This document shows positions 23,405 through 34,439 of a DNA stretch of 64,000 nt, piece after piece. The notes below the pieces were generated by a model, which ran no database searches, was not told where the DNA came from, and saw nothing but the letters and a program-made list of their open reading frames with translations. This stretch comes from Shinisaurus crocodilurus (lineage: Eukaryota > Chordata > Lepidosauria > Squamata > Shinisauridae). Positions within the stretch are counted from its first letter, which is position 1, and the number at the start of each line of letters is the position of its first letter. The position numbers were made by a program, and so were the translations under genes. The stretch lies in contig CM037876.1 in assembly GCA_021292165.1 (NCBI GenBank), positions 40,782,575 to 40,846,574 of the forward strand, given 5' to 3'.

Positions 23405-25540
23405 TTGAATCTGAATTCTCCTACTTCATGGAGATCTCCATTATTTATTTGTTTTTGTTTTCTTTATGCTTGCATTTATATACTGCTTTTTCGTCCCCAT
23501 GGCATGGTTTACAAATTTTAAAATACTAAAACAAAGAAATGAGTTCTCTGCAGCCAATAAAGACAACACACTAAACCTGGATCAATAGACTGACTTCCTG
23601 TCAGAATTTGAAAAACACTTTAAAAGCACTCTAAAAAATTATTTATTTCATTACAAAATTCTTGAGAATTTGTAACAGACATCTTTTTTTGTGGAATCTG
23701 TTCTACCCCTATGTCTTGCATCTTATATGGATCCTTGAATTTAATCATACTTTGTAGTCAACACGATTTTCAGTATGTTGCTGTTGTTGTGGTGGTTGCT
23801 TGATAGCTTCCAAGGCTTTTGCATATACATCAGACTAAAAACACAAAGATACAGCGTGTCAAGAAAATCAAGCTAGATATAATAATAGGAATAACCTATT
23901 TCTATTATTAATAACCTAACAAACCGCCAACATCTGATTTGTATACTAATAAAATATTAAATTAATTAAGAGTGTGATCTTATCAATTACTCACTCTCTA
24001 TTTGGAAGCACTCAAACTTGCTTCTGTTCTGAATTTCCTGTGCCCTGCCGGGATGAAGCCAGCAGGGCGGGAGGAATGGCAGAGGTGATCTTTGCTTCCC
24101 AGTCTTCTGATCACCTGTATTTTCGCTACATCATGGGCTTTTTAGCCTGTCTAGCAAGGGCACTTTGGAGGGGGAGGGAAGGAGGCTGGAGGAGGCTCAG
24201 GATAACTTGTCTCCTGGCCTCTCCAGTCTCCTCCCCTTCCACCCATTGGAACACCCCCTTTCCTGGGACTCCAGTGTTGCTTTTCCAACCTTGGAGAGGC
24301 TGTTAGCATGGTTCTCTCTGGTCTCTGCACCAGCTGCCAGAGGGAGCAGTCTAGGGTCAGATCTCTAACTTCCCCTTCCAAGGTCAGTGCAGTCTCTGTC
24401 CTCAGAGGGGTTTTACGAGCCATCCTTTGGTCCCAGGGATGCTCTCCCAGGGACCATAGGATTGCTCTCTTAGATAGATCAATAGCCTATATTGTCATTT
24501 GTTGAGATAAAAACTTCCTCTTCCCTAGAGCCAATTTAGCAAATTTAGTAGTGTGGTATGTCACAAAATAATCTGTCCCAGTCAGTTAAAATATATATAT
24601 ATTGCTTAAAGAGGAGTTATATCGAATACCAGCAAAAAGGGGATCAAAGTACTGAGTCCTCAAATATAGATACAATGGGCATCCCGGAAGGTAGTTAATG
24701 AGATCTTCTGGGTGGCCTTCTGCCATCCAACTGGTCAATGTGTCTATTCACCCTAAGTTGGACAGTATAGCATCCCTTAAGCTCCATTAACTGCAGGTTG
24801 TTTAAATTGTTGCTGTTGTTGTTTTAAAGGACTGATGCATACCTTCGTTAGCACAATGTGTTCTCAATGAACCGAGCCAAAGTGTTCATCTTTCACTTGA
24901 CCTATACATGATATACTCTGAAAGAGTATAGGGAGAAACACAGACTTTAGAAGCAACCCTCTCATTTCAATCCTTTAACCCTGCCATCTCATTCCATCAT
25001 GTACCATGGCGAATAGCCATTTTGTGCCAAAAGAGACTTTCCAGTAAATGTCTCCTGCACTGTGCGCTGATATAATGGATCTAAAGCCCTTCAGCAATGA
25101 TGAATTAATAATGAAAATGGTGCGATACAGTGCCTTATAAGAGATTTCCTGCTAAATGTGCCTCAGGGCAATCTTCAATCTCTATTTTTTACTTTGGGGA
25201 TTTGGGTTTCTTCCTTTATAGGACAGTAGTATGATAAAATCAGAGAGAATGTGTGAGATTATTTTGTCTCTTTCCTCAGTATCAGGAAACTATATTTTGT
25301 GTTTGAGACTTGGTGTGAAACCATTCTTCCATAACATTCACTGAGAGCTCCCAGGGAAATTAGATATGGTTTTTAAAAAGATGAAAGACCACATGAGCTC
25401 TTAAGCTGGGGTTCGCCAGCTGAGTGAGTGTTCAAGCCCCTCCCTCCCCTCAGAGCTGGCAGAAATGACCAAAACAGACTCCTGAAAACCTGTTTGGGTT
25501 ACTTCTACATTGGCTAACCATCCTGCACATGTATAGACTT
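23405..25540. other. Unique DNA, no feature assigned
   Basis: A slightly GC-richer patch at 24050-24440 has open frames on both strands but no recognisable product. The rest is AT-rich and featureless. Confidence 0.5.
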
Positions 25541-25544
25541 TATT

Positions 25545-25965
25545 TCTCTTGGTGTTACTCCTAACCAGAGAATTTTGTAGGAGAATTTTGTTTCAGTTCC
25601 CGAATCATTTGAACTTGCCCTGCTCGCAATCTGGAACACAAACATGAATGGGAGCCCATTTGGGGGGAGGGGGGGTAAAAGTTCACCAATTTCCAATGTT
25701 GTGCTCTTGTTCAAAAATGCAATTTTGGAAAATATGCATTTTAAAATGAATATTTTTTTAAAAAATGCATATTTTTGTGCTTTAGTTAATGGGGGAAAGT
25801 ATGCACTTTTGAAAAATGTGCACCAAAAAAAATCACTTTTCCCATTCAAAATGCACACTTTCCCCATTCGTGTGAAAAGAAATGCAAATGAGAATGGGAA
25901 CAAGATGAACTGAGCTACAAAGTGGAGTTTGAAGAGTCTCATTGAACTCAAGCATCCCTGGCTCT
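25545..25965 (+). mobile_element. Divergent MITE of the AGGGATGTATGAG superfamily
   Basis: It has the gagaattttgtttcag start, a core of aaaatgcatattttt-type units with an internal palindrome, and a ctcaagcatccct end. The middle differs from the other copies, so it is probably a subfamily. Confidence 0.6.
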
Positions 25966-26009
25966 GCCTTCCCTTTTCCTAACCTCCTTCACAACTGGCT
26001 TATCAATAG

Positions 26010-26506
26010 GGTTTGGGCGGGGTTATAAGAACTTATCAAAATTCACAAATGTCTTCATAAACAAGGCAGAAAGCATGTGAGATTTTTTAAATTTTTATTT
26101 TTAAATCAAATATAGGAGAAAGCGAAACTGGCAGATTCATCCATCCAGGCCCAGGGCTTTGCATGCTTAGCTCTTAAAAGTCTGGATTTAAATCCTTGCA
26201 CGTTCAACCATGTTTTTGGCACTGAATTGGAGGTTGCCACCTTTTTTTCTGACTGGCTCCTCATCTTTAGCAGTTATATATGGCAGGCAAGGAAAACATG
26301 GTCCTCTCCATGCTGGGAATAGCGGTACCTATTGAATTTGGTCAGTGCAGATAAGTCAGAATTTTGTTTCAGTTCATTTTTTTTAAATAAGAATTTACCA
26401 AAATGCACAAAGTTCTTCAAATTAGGGAGATAAAAAACTTGAGATATTTTTTTTTTTACAAAACTTGTATTTGGAGAAAGCGAAACTGAGATTCACCCAT
26501 CCCTAG
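26010..26506 (+). mobile_element. Double-unit repeat (GTTTTGATAAGAATTTACC family)
   Basis: It has the same layout as 13385-13878, with spacer block tttttctgactggctcctc and right end acccatcccta. The first unit is worn at its left end. Confidence 0.75.
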
Positions 26507-26545
26507 CACTACATGTTCTGTATTTCCCTTCGCACCCCACACTCC

Positions 26546-27342
26546 TGTGGGGGGGGGGAGGATTTTGCGAGGGAGGGGGAGGGGAGAGCGAGGGCTAGAA
26601 TGAGGTGATTTCACCTCCAATCAGGGCTCGGGCAAATTGTTTGCCCGATGGGGTGAGGCATAAGGGGTGGGGCCCTGAGGCAGTATTTATGCACAGGAGA
26701 CCCCACCCCAAGCCTCCTTCTTTGCAGCTCCCTCCCTCCACTCCCGATGAAGCAGTGTGGGCTCCTCTGGTCGCCTTTTATGGGGCCGAGTAGGAATTTT
26801 GGCTTGTTGTCCTAATTGGCTCTGGGCAACCTGCGTGTTTCGCCTACTCCATACTGTTGAATCGGCGGTGGGTTTATTATTTTGGGTTACCTGCTAATTC
26901 GGTCACATTGGCCTTAGGTTAGGCGGTAAGTGCGGTGAATAGGCAGTGGGGTTAGGGTTGCGGTGTGCATCCCATGGCACCTTTTAAGGTGATTGGCGAG
27001 AACCCGAGCCTCACTAATGTCGATGCCTTGTGGCTCCATTTGTGAGAGGTAGGGTCGCCTTTGGGGTCTACCCATCTCACCCTCCTCGGTTGTCCCGTGG
27101 CGCCGGGGGACGGTGATCCTGTGTAGATCCCCCAGCACTCCGAGTGCAGGATTCGAGGGTGGCGAGTCACCGCGCCGCCCTCGAGTTTGGGATGCTTTCG
27201 CCCAGGCATGCTCCACTGGCCTTCAGGCCGGCCTTAGTTAATCCCGCACTTCTCCCTTCGCAGACCTTCGATTCAATAAATGTGGCCCTGATTTTTATAC
27301 CATAACTGTTGTCTCGTCTCTTCATTTCCCCCTTTACCCGCG
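26546..27342 (+). mobile_element. Probable solo LTR
   Basis: A GC-rich block bounded by tgtgggg...cccgcgca has a TATA-like box (cagtatttatgcac, near 26682), followed by an R/U5-like region with aataaatgtggccc (near 27276) and ctgttgtctcgtctcttc. The order promoter then poly(A) signal is that of an LTR. Exact ends and the target duplication could not be fixed, and no internal coding region is adjacent. Confidence 0.6.
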
Positions 27343-27344
27343 CA

Positions 27345-28140
27345 AATAGCTCAGCAGTACTGTGTAATGTAGTTGAAGTCTATTTCAATTACTTTAAAAA
27401 AAACCATTATTCTCCCCTCCCTCCCTCTTTCTCTTTCTCTCCATCCCCCCCACCCCTCTCTCTCACACACACTTTTTACTGTGCATGGCCAGACAGCTGA
27501 CCTTAACCTTGGTACATGCCAGGCATGGGAAATAAGGCTCAGCTGATCTTCTGTAGGACTTTGAAGAAAACATCTCCTGTTGTGATGAGACTGGCTTGTT
27601 TTGGTCCACATGAGGAAATGGAATATTAGTTTATAAAGATTTTCCTTTCCCTGGGGAAAGTGAAAGGATGGCTCACGAATGATGCTGTTTTCATTGCAAC
27701 TTCCCCAGCAAGTCTAAGTGCTGTGCTTTTGTAAGTGAAAAAATCTTCAATGTCTCACTTTTTTTTTTATGGCTTCCCACCCTTCATGTGGAGTGTAAGG
27801 GGAAAAAAATACAAAACTCCTCTGGATGAATCCTGCAGTGTTTATAGACACCCAAGACAGAGAAGCAAGGAACTGTTGTCAGGAATAATTTCTCATGTAC
27901 TGGTGGAAGACTGCTAAGCACAAATGTCAGCCTTTTCACTTACAACTTAAAGGGGCTGGGGAAGAGAGAGACATTCACACCAACACAAGAAAATACTTCT
28001 AGCAAGGTCCTTAAAAAGCACCTTCTTTCTCCCATAATACCTTCTATTCACATCAGAAGCTTTCTATGACTGAAAGCTCAGGAATTCAGTAGGATTTGCA
28101 ACATTCTCCAATGGCATTTCTATAATGCTGTGTTTGTTAT
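27345..28140. other. Unique DNA, no feature assigned
   Basis: A C/T-rich run (27411-27470) is the only notable item. 30015-30485 and 30575-31055 are similarly featureless. Confidence 0.5.
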
Positions 28141-28141
28141 C

Positions 28142-28537
28142 TAATGTACAAAGTAGGGATGTGTGCAGAGCTCTATTGGTGGGTGGAAGACTGGCAAACT
28201 CGCCAGGCGCGACCCCCCCCGGCTCTGCTCACCCTACCTTTTCCCCTGCTCAACTCACATTCTTGTGAGCCGAGCTGGGGAAAGTGACTTCCGGGTTCTG
28301 GTGCCACGTTGTTTACGTAGAAAATGGCCTAATTTGCGCAAATTATGGTCAAATTTGTGGAAATTAGGCCATAATTTGCACAAATTATGGTGTTTTCTAA
28401 GCAAACCATGTAGATCCAGGGACCCTGAAGTCCAGCGAGTGCCTCAGCTGGTCTTTGCGCTTGGCTTGGCTCGCACAGGAGGAGCATGCGGCTTCCACGC
28501 TGCGAGTCGAGTGCTGGGCGGATCGCCCATCCCTAGA
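28142..28537. mobile_element. hAT-like fold-back element (TAGGGATG...CATCCCTA)
   Basis: It starts tagggatgtgtgcag and ends gcccatcccta. The middle is an inverted repeat: gaaaatggcctaatttgcg pairs with the complementary aaattaggccat and aaattatggtgttttc stretches. The arms are GC-rich and resemble 5428-6312. No exact 8-bp duplication is visible. Confidence 0.7.
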
Positions 28538-28683
28538 AAGTTAAACTCAAGTGGACAAAGTTAAACTGAAAGAGAGGAATACCTGTTTGAAAAGTTACTC
28601 TGTCTTCAATCACTGCATATTTTTGCTTGTTGCTCCATTGTTTCTGAATGATTTGATAAAGCATAATCAGGTGTAGGGATGTA

Positions 28684-29032
28684 TGGATTTTGTTAAATCT
28701 ATTCTGTCTGTGTTTCATGGATGGTGGTCAGGCATATTTCATTCCATTGTGTCCACTCATCGACAGAACCGGAATTTATGTACAAGAATTTCGTTCCTAT
28801 TTTCAAATGTAAGAGCACACTTGTGCTAATGTGCATTAGCACTAATGCACATTAACACAAGCACATGCTTGCAGAAATCCCCTCCAAAAGTGAGAAACTG
28901 GTCCCCAAGTCTGCAGAATCCGCACAAGTCAGAAAAAGCCGGTCCGCTGCAAAATCAGCAGGTCAGATTCATAGAAATCCAAATGCATTTATATCCATTA
29001 GGGATTTCTCTGACATCCCTATTAACAGTAGC
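28684..29032 (+). mobile_element. MITE with TAGGGATG...CATCCCTA termini
   Basis: It starts tagggatgtatgg and ends gacatcccta. The centre is a perfect hairpin (ttgtgctaatgtgcattagc / gctaatgcacattaacacaa region, about 28826-28862). It shares the block tctgcagaatccgcac with the copy at 49470-49862. No 8-bp duplication was found. Confidence 0.7.
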
Positions 29033-29100
29033 CTTTTGTTTTAAAAAAGTGCAAATAAATTGCAATCAAGCCTGCCTTCCATCTTCATTCATCATCCTGG

Positions 29101-29273
29101 ATTCATAGAATCATAGATTTCATAGATCATAGAGTTGGAAGGGACCTACAAGGCCATCCTGCTCAATGCAGGAAACTAGAGGAGGGGTCTCCCATCCAAG
29201 TAATAACCAGGCCTGACCCTGCTTAGCTTTTCACATTCAGACAAGCTGAGCCAGCATGAGCCACAGGCCTGTC
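29101..29273 (-). mobile_element. 5S rRNA-headed SINE with CR1 tail
   Basis: Reverse orientation: the 3' end at the left shows attcatagaatcatag repeats and agagttggaagggacctac (CR1 tail). Then gtctcccatccaagtaa, ccaggcctgaccctgcttag is the inverse of the 5S box C to box A region. It is the most complete copy in the window. Confidence 0.9.
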
Positions 29274-29752
29274 TAACACAATATTCCATTTGAGTTCTTC
29301 TTGCAGTATTGTGGGGTAATCATCACAAAGTGGAGTTGAAGTAGCCATGGCCAGTGAGGTGGTTTACTCTTGGGATCCACCAGCTGCCACTACAGGGTGA
29401 TCAAGGGGGAGGGGAAACACACCCTTGGCATGAACCATCAGGAGATAATGATGAAAGCAGGTCAGTGCCATGAAGATGTATCGTTGGTGACTGGCTAGCA
29501 GCCTACAGTGTGGGTGTGGGCTGCTGATGTCATAAAGGCCTGCTAGCCAGTCAGCAATCCTATCCTTGAACAGTACTAACTGGGGGCAGAATCTAACGGG
29601 TGCTTCTGACCCCAACAATCCTCTTGCACACTGACAATTCTGTTGTGCAAGTGGCCCCCACCACTTGTTCAATGGCAATTTAGTGCTTCCAGGGCAACCT
29701 GAACCTGAAGTGGGTGGAAACGATGATTTCTGGAAGGAGACAGATTGGCTGA

Positions 29753-30013
29753 GCTTAGGGGTGTTCACGTACCTGGGGGGGGGCGGCCCACCTCTCCTCT
29801 CCGCGGAGGGCCCCCCCTGCCGCTCGATTCTCTGCAGCGCAGAACTATTCTCTGCGCCGCTTCGAGACGCCTTCGCTGGCCGCGATGGGACCCTGCGCTG
29901 GCGTGATGGGACCCCGCGCTGTGGCTTTTCCATAGAAACCAGGGCAACAGGGCTGTTTTAAGTGGCGAGTGGTGACCGGGGACCTGGTAAGCGAGCGGTT
30001 ACATCCCTAGGCC
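29753..30013. mobile_element. GC-rich element of the TAG...CTA hAT type
   Basis: It runs from taggggtgttcacg to gttacatcccta. It shares the block atagaaaccagggcaacagg with 33142-33483 and 44382-44722. The flanks do not give an exact duplication, so the borders are tentative. Confidence 0.55.
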
Positions 30014-30488
30014 GCCCTGAGCTCATATATGGGAGCTCCACCAACCTGCCTCCTTCCAGGAATGAGCTTTTCCACACATTTCAGGCTTCTCCTAGGAAGC
30101 GTTAAATCTTGTTTGCATAAGTGGTGGGTCCTGCCTGCATAACGTAATTGGTGGGACCCACCGCTTGAGGGAGGGAATTGCAGGGGCAGAAAGGAATCAG
30201 TGGGGCATAGGTGCCTGAATTACTACTAAAGGTAAAGGTTTCTCTACCCCGTCCTCATCACCCTATAGCAGCATAAGAGAACCACCTCACAGGCCGCTGC
30301 TGTCAGAATCGAATTGCATTGAATTAACCTATTTTGGTAGGAAATTATGGCTGCAGCCTATAAAGCAGTAGTAGCTATTCAGGTTATCTGATTGATTTAG
30401 CTCCAGGAAACCAAAATCACTATGATATAATGAAATATATTTCTGAAATACTAATTCAGGCTATTAAAGTTTAGAGTGAGGTTTAGGT

Positions 30489-30572
30489 TGTGATCCTATG
30501 CACATTTAAAAAGGAAGTTGTCCACTGAATTCAATGGGACTTACTTCTGAGTATACATTTATAAGAATTCAT
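30489..30572. mobile_element. Palindromic AGTAAGT MITE
   Basis: gatcctatgcacatt, actgaattcaatgggactta and cttctgagtatacatttat give the family layout. Confidence 0.7.
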
Positions 30573-31059
30573 TGTTTAGTTACTCTGTCAAAACATAGAA
30601 AGCAACATATATTGCTACAAAACAAATACATATTTAAACATACATTCAATCCAATCTGATTTTGTGTCCAACATTCTGATAAAAATTGCAGCTGCTTTCC
30701 AACCATACACCATTGCCTTAGCTTTACAACAGATCTATAAAAATGTAATCATAAAGATGATTTATAGTAATGCTTTCTTCTGCGCACAAGGAAAGAAGTA
30801 GATTTACCAATTATTTACTGAAGTGACAAGAATTAGCCTAGACAACAGTCTATTAACTGAGAAGCAGAGAATTTTTCTTAAACAACATTATTGTAACATG
30901 AATTTGGTTCTTGTTGGCGCAGTATTAAAAAATTGGCATCCTTGGAAATGAAAAGCTCAATGCATTTTCTTTCTAATTGAGATAGTAGTTATCTGGTTCT
31001 TAAATTCCTGTTTTGTAATACATTTGTTATCATTTCTATCTAGCTATAATTCATAACCC

Positions 31060-31840
31060 TTTGGGGTTAATGTAGAGAAGCTTGCTGGGTAAGACCAAAA
31101 GTCTCTCTAGTTCATAATCCTGTTTCTCGTTAACAGAAGCTCTAAGGACATGGAGCACCTATGTATGAGCGACTAACCATGTGTGGGCATATATTTAAGA
31201 ACATAAGAAGAGCCATGCTGGATCAGACCAAGGGGCCTTCTTGTCCCACATTCTGCCTGTGCAAAACCCACAAGAAGCATATGAGTGCAATCGCACCATC
31301 CCCATCATGTTCCTCAGCAAGTGGTGTACATAGGCATACTGCCTCTGATATTGGAGGTAGCCTACAGTCATCAGGACTAGTAGCCATTGATAGTCTTCTC
31401 CTCCATGAATTGGTCCAATCCCCTTTTAAAGCCATCCAGATTGGTGGCCATCACTACATCTCGTGGTAATGAATTCCATAGTTTAACTATGTGCTGTGTG
31501 AAGAAGTATTGCCTTTGATTTGTACTGAATCTCTCACCAATCAGCTTCATGGGATGACCCTGGCTTTTAATATTATAAGAGAGGGAGGAAAATGTCTCCC
31601 TGTCCTCTTTCTCCACACCATGCATAATTTTGTACACCTCTGTCATGTCTCCCTTACTCACCTTTTTTCTAAGCTAAACAGTCCCAGATGTTGTAACTTT
31701 TCCTCATAGGGGAGTTGCTCTTTTCTACACCGCTGTTGTTGTTGTTGTTGTTTATCCTTTTCTGCACCTTTTCCAACTCTACAATATCATTTTTTAGGTG
31801 CAGTGATCAGAACTGTACACAGTATTCCAAGTGTAGTCAT
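31060..31840 (-). mobile_element. CR1/L3-like LINE 3' end
   Basis: The minus strand gives MTEVYKIMHGVEKEDRETFS, LIGERFSTNQRQYFF and IVKLWNSLPRDVVMATNLD (31400-31660), an ORF2 C-terminus of the CR1 group. The 3' end has gctggatcagaccaa and cttatgttct motifs in reverse. The fragment 31060-31130 is a worn second tail. A (TTG)n run sits at 31733-31753. Confidence 0.75.
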
Positions 31841-32754
31841 ACTAGGAGTGTGTGAGGGATCTGTCCATGGGGTTTTTTGGGAAATGGACCTGGCATTACA
31901 CAGCAGCAAACGCGAGGTGGGGCAGGAGCCCCCCCCCCCAGTTATCCCTTGGTTCTGGGCAGGCCTGGAACAAGGGATAGATATTAAGCATCGATCCCTT
32001 GTTCTCCTTAATCGGCGTGGCCTGCCTAGCGCTCTGCCAGCATCTGCCGCTCAACGATAGTATGATTTGCCCCCCAGAACTCCCCCCATTATCGCCCTGA
32101 AACGGGCACATGCCCCCTTGCTTCCACAGATCAGGCGGGAAACCCACCCTTAAACCAACCCCTAAAACCCCCAGCCCTTCTAAAAAACCCAAAACAAATA
32201 GAAGGGCCTCTTCAGACTCCCACCCTCGCCTATATTCCCAGCAGCCGAGGGACAGGCCCTCGCCCTCGTGCCACCCCCCAAGGGGCAGCCCCATTTGGTG
32301 GCAACCCCACCAGCGGCAGACCCACTCCCACTGGGGCCTGGTCTTTATGGCCCCACAGTCAAGCCGCTGCAGGTGGGGCGGGGCGGGGCGGCTCCCAGCT
32401 GAGCCCGGGCCTGCAGGGGGCAGGCAGCAGTCCCATGGGTGGGGCTGGCCTCGCACAGGCAGCAGCAGCAGCAGGGCTGGACCCACTCTCCACTTTCCTA
32501 CTCTCCACTTTCTGTTCTTTAACCAGTTACTTTGCAGATATCCACACTCAATGTGCAGAAGTTAGGAGGCAGGGCCAATGTGGCACATGGGAGCAGGGTT
32601 AGGAGACACAGCCCTGCTCCATACTCCATGTCTTATACATGGAGGGAACACACGAATAAGGCTACAGTGGCTGACCAGATGCTTCAGAGAAGCCCATGAG
32701 TAAGGCACAGAGACAACAGCGTTCTCACAGGGTGTTGCCGTCAACCCGTTATTC

Positions 32755-32885
32755 AGTGGCATACCACCTGTGAATGTGGAGGTAATATATAGTCATTATG
32801 ACTTGTATCCACTGATATACCTATCCTCCGTGAATTTGCCTAATATCCTGTTAAATCTGTGTAAGTTCATGGCCATCATCTGTCG
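32755..32885 (-). mobile_element. CR1/L3-like LINE fragment
   Basis: The blocks cactgatatacctatcctcc, gtgaatttgcctaatatcct and catggccatcatctg match 31380-31450. It is cut at 32886 by the double-unit repeat. Confidence 0.65.
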
Positions 32886-33722
32886 TAGGGATGGGTGAGA
32901 ATTTCAGTTCACTTCAGTTTTGATAGGAATTTACCAAAATTCTCAAAGTTCTCCATATTCAGAACAAAAAGAACTGGAATGTAAAAAAGTCAAATGTGGG
33001 AGAAGCCAAAACTGACAGATTAATCTATCCAGGCCCAGGGATTTGCATGCTTTCCTCTTAAACGTCTGGGTTTGAGGACCTGTATATTCAACCTCATTAG
33101 TGCTGAATTTTGGTTGACAGACACCTCTTTTTTCTGTCAGGTAGGGATGTCACTGGGAAATTGGGGGCTGGAGCGAGGCCGAAAGCGGCCCCACTTGCAG
33201 CCGCCCGATATTTGCAGGCTTACCTTGCCATGCCACTCGGTCCGCTGCCGCTTGGTCCCGCGCTGTGCCGCCTGCGCAGGCTCCGTCACGTCATTTCCGG
33301 CTGTGACGCAACGGGCCCTGTGCCGACGCGGCTGAACCCTGTTGCTGCGGTTTTGGCATAGAAACCAGGGCAACAGGGCTTAAAACGGCCACAGAGAATC
33401 GGGCATCGAGAGTGGGGGCTCCGTGGTGCGGAGAGCTGAGGCGATTCGGGGGGCCCCCAATTAAGGTACGAAATCCACCACTACTGTCAAGCTTCTCATC
33501 TTTAACAGCTCTGTGGTAGGCAGGTATATCATGGTCTTCCCTACATTGGGAATAGTTGAACCTTGAATTTTGCTGGTGTGGATGGGTAAGCATTTCACTT
33601 CAGTTCTTTTTATATAAGAATTAACCAAAATTTGCAAAGGTCATATTTAGGAGAGAAAGAATGGGATTTTAAAAGGTCAAATTCAGGAGAAAGCGAAACT
33701 GATAGATATGTCCATCCCCATG
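32886..33722 (+). mobile_element. Double-unit repeat (GTTTTGATAAGAATTTACC family), interrupted
   Basis: Two related units of about 140 bp, each with cagttttgataggaattt...gagaaagc(c/g)aaaactga, flank a spacer. The same layout occurs at 13385-13878 and 26010-26506. In this copy the spacer is interrupted by a GC-rich hAT at 33142-33483. Confidence 0.75.
33142..33483. mobile_element. Small GC-rich hAT element nested in a repeat
   Basis: It starts TAGGGATGTCAC and ends in the inverse of TAGTGGTGGATT, fitting YARNG termini. The flanks ctgtcagg (33134-33141) and ctgtcaag (33484-33491) are an 8-bp duplication with one mismatch. Uninterrupted copies of the host repeat at 13631 and 26245 show the empty site. 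The interior is CpG-rich and includes gcatagaaaccagggcaaca, a block also found near 29935 and 44450. Confidence 0.82.
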
Positions 33723-33814
33723 AGTGAATTTGTAGGTACTGTATGAATGGAAGAGAATAAGTCATATCAATCAATCAATGAATCATCTCTTTAGAGATCA
33801 ATACTATTGCAAAT

Positions 33815-34012
33815 TGCGGCCGTTTTTACTGCTTACTATGCGATACTTTACGTAAACAGCTAGAGCTGGGGAACCCAGAAGTCCGGCGAGCACCTCGGCG
33901 GCGTCGGTGACCACCTCAGCTGGCGCTTGTGGGGTGCTCGGCTCACGTGGCGGGAGCGCTCGCCGAGTGCCCCGTGAGTTGGGTTCCGGGCTGGGTGCCC
34001 GTCCCTAAATAC
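33815..34012. mobile_element. Truncated relative of the TAG...CTA fold-back hAT elements
   Basis: The blocks aaattgcggccgtttt, ggaacccagaagtccggcgagc and gtgcccgtcccta match the right halves of the elements at 5428 and 28142. The left half is missing. Confidence 0.6.
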
Positions 34013-34221
34013 ATTCTGTCAAGAATGCCTACGAGAACCCTGTAAAATAGGGTTCCTCATATTAAAATCCTCATATTATAGTTGGGGTAGAGATTGAGGT
34101 AAAGGGATAATTGCTTCCCTCCAATAAGTACATGGCTGGATTGGGCTGGAGACTTCCATCTCATAGCTCATTCTCTGAGCTATGATACTTCTCAAGCCAT
34201 ACACAAATCTACAGTTACCAG

Positions 34222-34435
34222 AGGCTTTCAGCCAAAGATTTAAGCACGGCTTTGGGGGCAAAGCACATGCTTTGCATGCAGAATGTCCCAGGTTCAATCC
34301 CTGGCATGTCCAGGTAGGGCTAGGAAAGACTCTTCCCTGAAACCTTGGAGAGCTGCTGTCAGTCATTGTAGACAATACTGAGCTAGATGGATCAATAGTC
34401 CTAGTAGCATAAGGTGGCTTCTTATGTTCCTAGGA
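34222..34435 (+). mobile_element. Second tRNA-derived SINE family
   Basis: It carries ctttgggggcaaagcacatg, a B box ggttcaatccctgg and the body ccttggagagctgctgtcag, agacaatactgagctagatg, ending ggcttcttatgttcct. This differs from the Sauria-type SINE. The tRNA-like head is part of a repeat, so I do not call a tRNA gene. Confidence 0.78.
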
Positions 34436-34439
34436 TGGA

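Noticed and set aside
28142..28537. An 8-bp target duplication around this element
   Set aside because: gtacaaag and gaaagtta do not match. A similar ggacaaag 18 bp further right would require ignoring the clear catcccta terminus.
34255..34320. A tRNA gene
   Set aside because: The B box ggttcaatccc is present, but the sequence is part of a longer SINE and no full cloverleaf or anticodon arm is evident.
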